A stretch of DNA of 9,458 nucleotides. Origin: Candidatus Omnitrophota bacterium. GTDB taxonomy: Bacteria > Omnitrophota > Gorgyraeia > Gygaellales > Profunditerraquicolaceae. The DNA is taken from assembly GCA_028687525.1 (NCBI GenBank), contig JAQTZX010000037.1, positions 1 to 9,458 on the forward strand, given 5' to 3'. Positions 5,724-9,458 of the stretch are shown in pieces. Position 1 is the stretch's first letter. Each line of letters opens with the position of its first letter. Under the pieces are notes generated by a model. That model had not been told where the DNA came from, made no database searches, and was given only the letters and a program-made list of their open reading frames with translations. Made by a program: the position numbers and the translations under genes.

Positions 5724-6593
5724 GTGAAAGGCATCATCTTGGCGGGCGGCAAGGCCACACGGCTTTACCCGGTAACCCGGGCGGTATGCAAGCAGTTATT
5801 GCCCGTTTATGACAAACCCATGGTTTATTATCCTCTGTCGGTCTTGATGCTTGCAGGCATACGCGAGATACTCATTATTTCCACTCCGCATGATATATCC
5901 CGCTTCAGGGATCTTTTCGGGGAAGGGCATGACCTGGGATTGAAATTATCGTATGCCGTTCAGGAAAAACCCGGGGGCATTGCCCAGGCATTCTTAGTGG
6001 GGGAGAAATTCATCGGCAAAGACAGCGTTTCCCTGATCCTGGGAGACAATATCTTTTACGGGCACAACCTGACCGGGTTGCTGCAGGAAGCGGCGGCCTA
6101 GAAGCGCGGCGCGATGATATTTGCTTATTATGTCAATAATCCACAGCGCTACGGCGTGGTTGATCTTGACAGGAATAACCGTGTTCTTTCCATCCGGGAG
6201 AAACCCGAAAATCCGAAATCGAACTGGGCGGTCACCGGACTGTATTTCTATGATAACCATGTGGTGAGTATTGCCAAGAAACTGAAACCTTCCGCCCGCG
6301 GGGAACTGGAGATATCCGATTTGAATAACCAGTACCTCAAGCGGGGGGCATTGAAGGCAAAATTATTGGGCCGCGGCTACGCCTGGCTGGATACCGGGAC
6401 CTATGAATCGCTCATCGACGCTTCTCTGTTCATAAAGACCATAGAGGAGCGCCAGGGCCTGAAGGTGGGGTGCGTGGAAGAGATCGCCTACCGCATGGGC
6501 TACATCGACCGGAAACGGCTCATAAAGCACGCCGATTCCATCAACACCGGTTACGGTGAATACTTGAGGGGCATCGAAAGAAATGAAAAATAA
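5724..6593 (+). pseudogene. rfbA: Glucose-1-phosphate thymidylyltransferase, interrupted by one in-frame TAG
   Basis: RfbA (RmlA) makes dTDP-glucose from dTTP and glucose-1-phosphate, the first step to dTDP-rhamnose. The frame spans 289 codons, the usual length, but codon 126 is TAG (6099-6101). It splits the gene into 125 residues and, in the same frame, the remainder ending at TAA 6593. The first part has LAGGKATRLYP (6-16), K23 in CKQLLPVYDKP and the metal-binding-type Asp D108 in LILGDNIFYG. The second part resumes at once with KRGAMIFAYYV and keeps PQRYGVVDLD, VTGLYFYD, ARGELEISDLN and GYAWLDTGTYESL. Homologues as I recall them have Arg, Lys or a similar residue at the stop. There is no frameshift or other damage. 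The GTG start has GGGAGGT (5714-5720) upstream and is mirrored by the duplicate at 4138. Restart at ATG 6114 lacks a ribosome binding site. Function is probably lost unless the stop is read through or is a sequence error. Confidence 0.9.
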
Positions 6594-7407
6594 AATACTC
6601 ATTTTAGGCAAAGGCGGTTTTATCGCCGAACGCCTGCGCGGGGAGCTTGACTGCGATATCTCCGGCACGATACTGCATTCTTTTACGGAGGCGGAACGCG
6701 AGGTTAAAAAGTATAACCCGAATGTGATTATCAACTGCATAGGTTATACCGGCGCGGGCAACGTGGACGGATGCGAGAAGGAAAAAGACCTGACCCTGTT
6801 TGCCAATACCTATATGCCGATCATCCTGGCGGAAGTGGCCTTGCGCAATAATATGAAACTGGTTCATATTTCCAGCGGCTGTATCTATCACTACGATTAT
6901 AAGCGCGACAGGCCTTTGACGGAGGCGCGCGTCCCGGATTTTTTCGGCCTGTATTACAGCCGGACCAAGATTTATTCCGAACGCGCGCTGGAAGCGCTGT
7001 GCGGGAAATACAACATTCTCATTACGCGCATCCGCATCCCCCTGGATAACCGCCCGCATCCCAAGAATATACTGGACAAGCTGATCTCCTACAAAAAAGT
7101 CATCGATATCCCGAACTCGATAACCTACATCCCGGATTTTATCGGGGCTTTGAAGCATTTGATCAGGGTTGACGCGCGGGGGATATATAATGTGGTCAAT
7201 AAGGGAGGCTTGAGATATCCTCAACTTCTCGATGTGTATAAACGCCGTGTCCCGGAGTTCACTTATAGCGTGCTCGAACTGAAAAAGCTTGATATGATCA
7301 GGACAAATTTAATACTTTCGACGCGTAAACTGGAACGCAGCGGTTTTAAAGTGCGCGGCATACATGAAGTCCTGGACGAATGCGTGCGGGGATATGTAGC
7401 GCGTTAG
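6583..7407 (+). CDS. NRS/ER-like dTDP(UDP)-4-keto-6-deoxyglucose 3,5-epimerase/4-reductase
   Basis: A 274-residue extended short-chain dehydrogenase. The nucleotide-binding loop is GKGGFIAERL (9-18), a serine is at S98 in HISSGCIYHYD, and the catalytic pair is Y125/K129 in YYSRTK. It resembles RmlD, but several stretches recall plant NRS/ER and the C-terminal half of plant rhamnose synthases: GCIYHYD (plant GCIFEYD), YSRTK (YSKTK), the R-x-R-x-P segment, KKVIDIPNSIT (EKVVDIPNSMT) and GIYNVVNKGG (GIWNFTNPGV). Those enzymes carry out both the 3,5-epimerisation and the NADPH-dependent 4-reduction giving L-rhamnose, so a separate RmlC would not be needed. ATG 6583 overlaps the end of rfbA by 11 bases, indicating translational coupling and the same pathway; the 4,6-dehydratase (RmlB) is not in this window. 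The premature stop in rfbA could reduce expression by polarity. Plain RmlD is the alternative reading. The stop is TAG. Confidence 0.82.
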   Translation: MKNKILILGKGGFIAERLRGELDCDISGTILHSFTEAEREVKKYNPNVIINCIGYTGAGNVDGCEKEKDLTLFANTYMPIILAEVALRNNMKLVHISSGCIYHYDYKRDRPLTEARVPDFFGLYYSRTKIYSERALEALCGKYNILITRIRIPLDNRPHPKNILDKLISYKKVIDIPNSITYIPDFIGALKHLIRVDARGIYNVVNKGGLRYPQLLDVYKRRVPEFTYSVLELKKLDMIRTNLILSTRKLERSGFKVRGIHEVLDECVRGYVAR

Positions 7408-7447
7408 CCGTACCGGCGGGCAGCATCTTTTAGAATACATATTTAAT

Positions 7448-7475
7448 TTGACAGAGCATATTTGTATTATATAAC
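7448..7475 (+). promoter_or_regulatory. Sigma70-type promoter for gmd–fcl
   Basis: A perfect TTGACA (7448-7453) and TATAAC (7470-7475) are separated by 16 bases. Transcription would begin near 7482 and leave a leader of about 130 bases that includes the repeat at 7501-7545. This marks the start of a new transcription unit after the rhamnose-branch genes. Confidence 0.7.
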
Positions 7476-7500
7476 AATCAATTCAAGGACTCTTCCGCGT

Positions 7501-7545
7501 CGTCATTCTGAGGACTCGGAGCGAAGCGAAGAGACCGAAGAATCC
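7501..7545. repeat. CGTCATTCTGAGG…GAAGAATCC dispersed repeat, copy 3
   Basis: It has the same ends as the copy at 2676-2706 (CGTCATTCTGAGG and CCGAAGAATCC) but a longer, different centre with GAGCGAAGCGAAGAGACC. It lies in the predicted gmd leader, so it would be transcribed. ATTCT and AGAAT near the ends can pair. Confidence 0.68.
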
Positions 7546-7615
7546 AACGTTGAGATACTGATTTTTCACCTGTGTGATGACTTTACAATATTTTATTGAA
7601 AGGAGCTAAAAAGGC

Positions 7616-8659
7616 ATGAAGAAAGCCCTCATAACCGGTATTACGGGCCAGGACGGTTCATACTTAGCAGAACTGCTTTTGTCCAAAGGATATGAAGTAC
7701 ACGGCATTATAAGAAGAGCAAGTACTTTTAACACCGGAAGAATAGGTCATATTTACGTCGATCCGCATTCCAAAAAAGCCAGATTATTCCTGCATTACGG
7801 CGATATCTCCGACGCCGAACAAATCAACAACATTATTTTCAATATAAAACCCGATGAAGTTTATCATTTAGCCGCCCAAAGCCATGTACGGGTAAGTTTT
7901 GATATTCCTGAATATACGGGGAATATTACTGCTTTAGGAGCGACACGTATTTTGGAGGCAATCCGCCGCAGCGGAAGGAAGATAAAGTTTTATCAAGCCT
8001 CAAGCAGTGAAATGTTCGGTTCCGCGCGCCCCCCGCAATCGGAAACAACCGTTTTCCAGCCGCAAAGCCCGTATGCCTGCGCAAAACTTTACGCGTATTG
8101 GCTTACCAAGAATTACCGCGATGGATATAATATTTTTGCATGCAACGGGATACTTTTTAACCACGAATCCCCCCGGAGAGGCGAAACCTTTGTCAGCAGG
8201 AAGATCACCCGGGCCATAGCCAATATTGTGGCGGGAAAGCAGGATAAGCTTTATCTCGGCAATCTCGATGCGAGAAGAGACTGGGGATATGCCCCCGAGT
8301 ACGCAGAAATTATGTGGTCGATTTTACAGCAGGAGAAGCCCGATGATTACGTTACCGGCACCGGCGAGTCTCATTCCGTTAAAGAATTGGTGACGGAATC
8401 CTTCGGTTACGTCGGCCTTCCCTGGAAGAAGTATGTGGAAATTGACCCCCGTTATTTCCGCCCGACGGAAGTGAATAATCTTATCGCCGATATTAAGAAG
8501 GTCAAGAAAATATTCAAGTGGCAGCCCAAAGTAAAGTTCCGGGATTTAGTAAAAATAATGATTGATGCCGATATGCGGGCTGCGGGATTAACCCCGGTAG
8601 GGGAAGGTGACCGGATTCTACGGGAGAAATTCCCTCATCGATGGTGGAAAACCGATTGA
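7616..8659 (+). CDS. gmd: GDP-mannose 4,6-dehydratase
   Basis: Converts GDP-D-mannose to GDP-4-keto-6-deoxy-D-mannose with bound NADP(H) in the cytoplasm, the first step to GDP-L-fucose and related sugars. The 347-residue length is normal for the family. The coenzyme loop is GITGQDGSYLAE (8-19), followed by the Gmd-typical IIRRASTFNTGRI (31-43). Active-site motifs are SSSEMFG (129-135, with S131 and E132) and the Y153/K157 pair in SPYACAKLYAYW. GILFNHESPRRGETFVSRKI, LGNLDARRDWGYAPEY and DPRYFRPTEVNNL are all as expected. The frame is intact. ATG 7616 is preceded by AAAGGAG (7599-7605), 10 bases away, a slightly long spacing. Its substrate would come from ManC at the left edge. The TGA stop is followed after one base by the fcl start, so the two genes form an operon with probable translational coupling. 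Confidence 0.97.
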   Translation: MKKALITGITGQDGSYLAELLLSKGYEVHGIIRRASTFNTGRIGHIYVDPHSKKARLFLHYGDISDAEQINNIIFNIKPDEVYHLAAQSHVRVSFDIPEYTGNITALGATRILEAIRRSGRKIKFYQASSSEMFGSARPPQSETTVFQPQSPYACAKLYAYWLTKNYRDGYNIFACNGILFNHESPRRGETFVSRKITRAIANIVAGKQDKLYLGNLDARRDWGYAPEYAEIMWSILQQEKPDDYVTGTGESHSVKELVTESFGYVGLPWKKYVEIDPRYFRPTEVNNLIADIKKVKKIFKWQPKVKFRDLVKIMIDADMRAAGLTPVGEGDRILREKFPHRWWKTD

Positions 8660-8660
8660 T

Positions 8661-9458
8661 ATGATTAACCTAAAGAATAAAAGAATAACAGTCACCGGCG
8701 GCGCAGGTTTTTTGGGAACGCACCTTGTTTCTCGGTTAAAAGAACGCGGATGCCGGAACATTTTTATCCCGTGCAGTAAAGATTACGACCTGGTAAAAAT
8801 GGAGGCGGTAAAGCGGCTTTATGCCGATGCCCGGCCGGATATCGTTATTCACCTTGCCGCTCAAGTAGGAGGTATCGGCGCCAATCGTGAAAATCCGGGA
8901 AAGTTCTTTTATGATAACCTGATGATGGGTGTGCAAATGATGGAAGCCGGCCGACAGGCCGGGATAGAGAAATTTGTCGCCATAGGGACTATCTGCGCGT
9001 ATCCAAAGTTCACTCCGGTTCCGTTCAAAGAAGAAAATCTGTGAAACGGCTATCCCGAGGAAACAAATGCCCCGTACGGCTTGGCTAAGAAGATGCTTCT
9101 GGTGCAGTCGCAGGCGTACCGCCAGCAATATGGTTTTAATTCAATCTTTCTCCTTCCGGTAAATCTGTACGGCCCGGGAGATAACTTTGATCTAAACAGC
9201 TCTCATGTCATTCCGGCGCTTATCAGGAAATGCGTGGAAGCAAAAGAGCAGGGGTTGCCCGAGATCGCCGTTTGGGGGACCGGTAAACCCACGCGTGAAT
9301 TTCTTTACGTTGAAGACGCCGCAGAGGCAATTATTTTAGCCGCGGAGAAATACGATAAATCCGATCCTGTGAATATCGGATCCGGGTTTGAAATATCCAT
9401 AAAAAAACTGGTTAATCTCGTTGTTAAACTTACAGGTTTTAACGGTAAGATTATCTGG
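8661..9458 (+). pseudogene. fcl: GDP-L-fucose synthase, interrupted by one in-frame TGA; 3' end outside the window
   Basis: Fcl (WcaG) epimerises and reduces GDP-4-keto-6-deoxymannose to GDP-L-fucose using NADPH. ATG 8661, one base after the gmd stop, gives MINLKNKRITVTGGAGFLG with the G13…G19 coenzyme loop. HLAAQVGGIGANRENP and IGTICAYPKFTPVPFKEENL follow. Codon 128 (9042-9044) is TGA. The same frame then continues with NGYPEETNAPYGLAKKMLLVQ, including the catalytic Y139/K143 pair, then NLYGPGDNF, SHVIPALIRK and WGTGKPTREFLYVEDAA, to the end of the window with no other stop. In the family as I know it this stretch reads ENLW-NGYPEE or EDLW-NGYPEE, so the stop replaces a Trp. A protein of 127 residues would lack the catalytic Tyr and Lys and be inactive. 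Nonsense mutation (TGG to TGA), sequence error or readthrough are possible. About 50 further codons are expected beyond the edge. Confidence 0.93.

Noticed and set aside
6114..6593. Second half of rfbA as a separate gene starting at ATG 6114
   Set aside because: There is no ribosome binding site, it begins in the middle of a conserved strand, and the frame is continuous with the first half through a single TAG. One interrupted gene explains it better.
6604..7224. Long minus-strand open frame opposite the NRS/ER-like gene (206 codons)
   Set aside because: The + strand frame has a full set of dehydrogenase motifs; the opposite frame has none and no start signals.
9042..9044. Selenocysteine at the fcl TGA
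   Set aside because: The aligned residue is Trp, not Cys or Sec, and I see no convincing SECIS-like hairpin just downstream.
6099..9044. Alternative genetic code (TAG or TGA as sense)
   Set aside because: manC and the NRS/ER gene end in TAG and gmd ends in TGA at natural protein ends, and the two interruptions use different stop codons. No consistent reassignment fits.

Overview
The window is a bacterial accessory region devoted mainly to activated deoxysugar synthesis, the kind of locus that feeds an O-antigen, capsule or exopolysaccharide. Base composition is moderate, near half GC. Every recognisable gene is on the + strand. Small repeats fill most intergenic gaps, including a CGTCATTCTGAGG…GAAGAATCC family, GTGTAAAGT-type repeats and GGGGACGGTGTCCC-type hairpins. 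Two DUF4143-type AAA ATPases and a papain-like peptidase are also present. From memory, this mix resembles environmental candidate-phylum genomes such as Omnitrophota. No rRNA or marker gene is in view, so that placement is a weak inference.

Layout. Positions 1-672 hold the C-terminal part of a mannose-1-phosphate guanylyltransferase (ManC). Next come an unrecognised 342-residue protein built of ~30-residue beta-type repeats (732-1760) and a cytoplasmic-looking C1A cysteine peptidase (1846-2652). From 2676 to about 5640 is a module of two different DUF4143 ATPases (2796-3980 and 4270-5520). Each has its own sigma70-like promoter overlapped by an inverted repeat. Between them lie a repeat element and a 5' fragment of rfbA that duplicates the start of the rfbA gene downstream. 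From 5724 to the end is the sugar cluster: rfbA (interrupted by TAG), an NRS/ER-like epimerase/reductase overlapping it, then a new promoter, gmd, and fcl (interrupted by TGA and cut by the window edge).

How the genes fit together. ManC makes GDP-mannose, Gmd converts it to GDP-4-keto-6-deoxymannose, and Fcl makes GDP-L-fucose. RfbA makes dTDP-glucose. After a 4,6-dehydratase that is not in this window, the NRS/ER-like protein could carry out both epimerisation and reduction to the activated rhamnose. The window therefore encodes parts of an L-fucose branch and an L-rhamnose branch.

The most striking observation is that one gene in each branch (rfbA and fcl) has a single in-frame stop codon inside an otherwise intact and strongly family-like reading frame. 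The fcl TGA sits where the family has tryptophan. Other genes here end normally in TAG or TGA, so simple code reassignment is not supported. Recent mutation, strain variation or sequence error are the leading explanations. I see no tRNA, rRNA, CRISPR array, transposase or complete insertion sequence.
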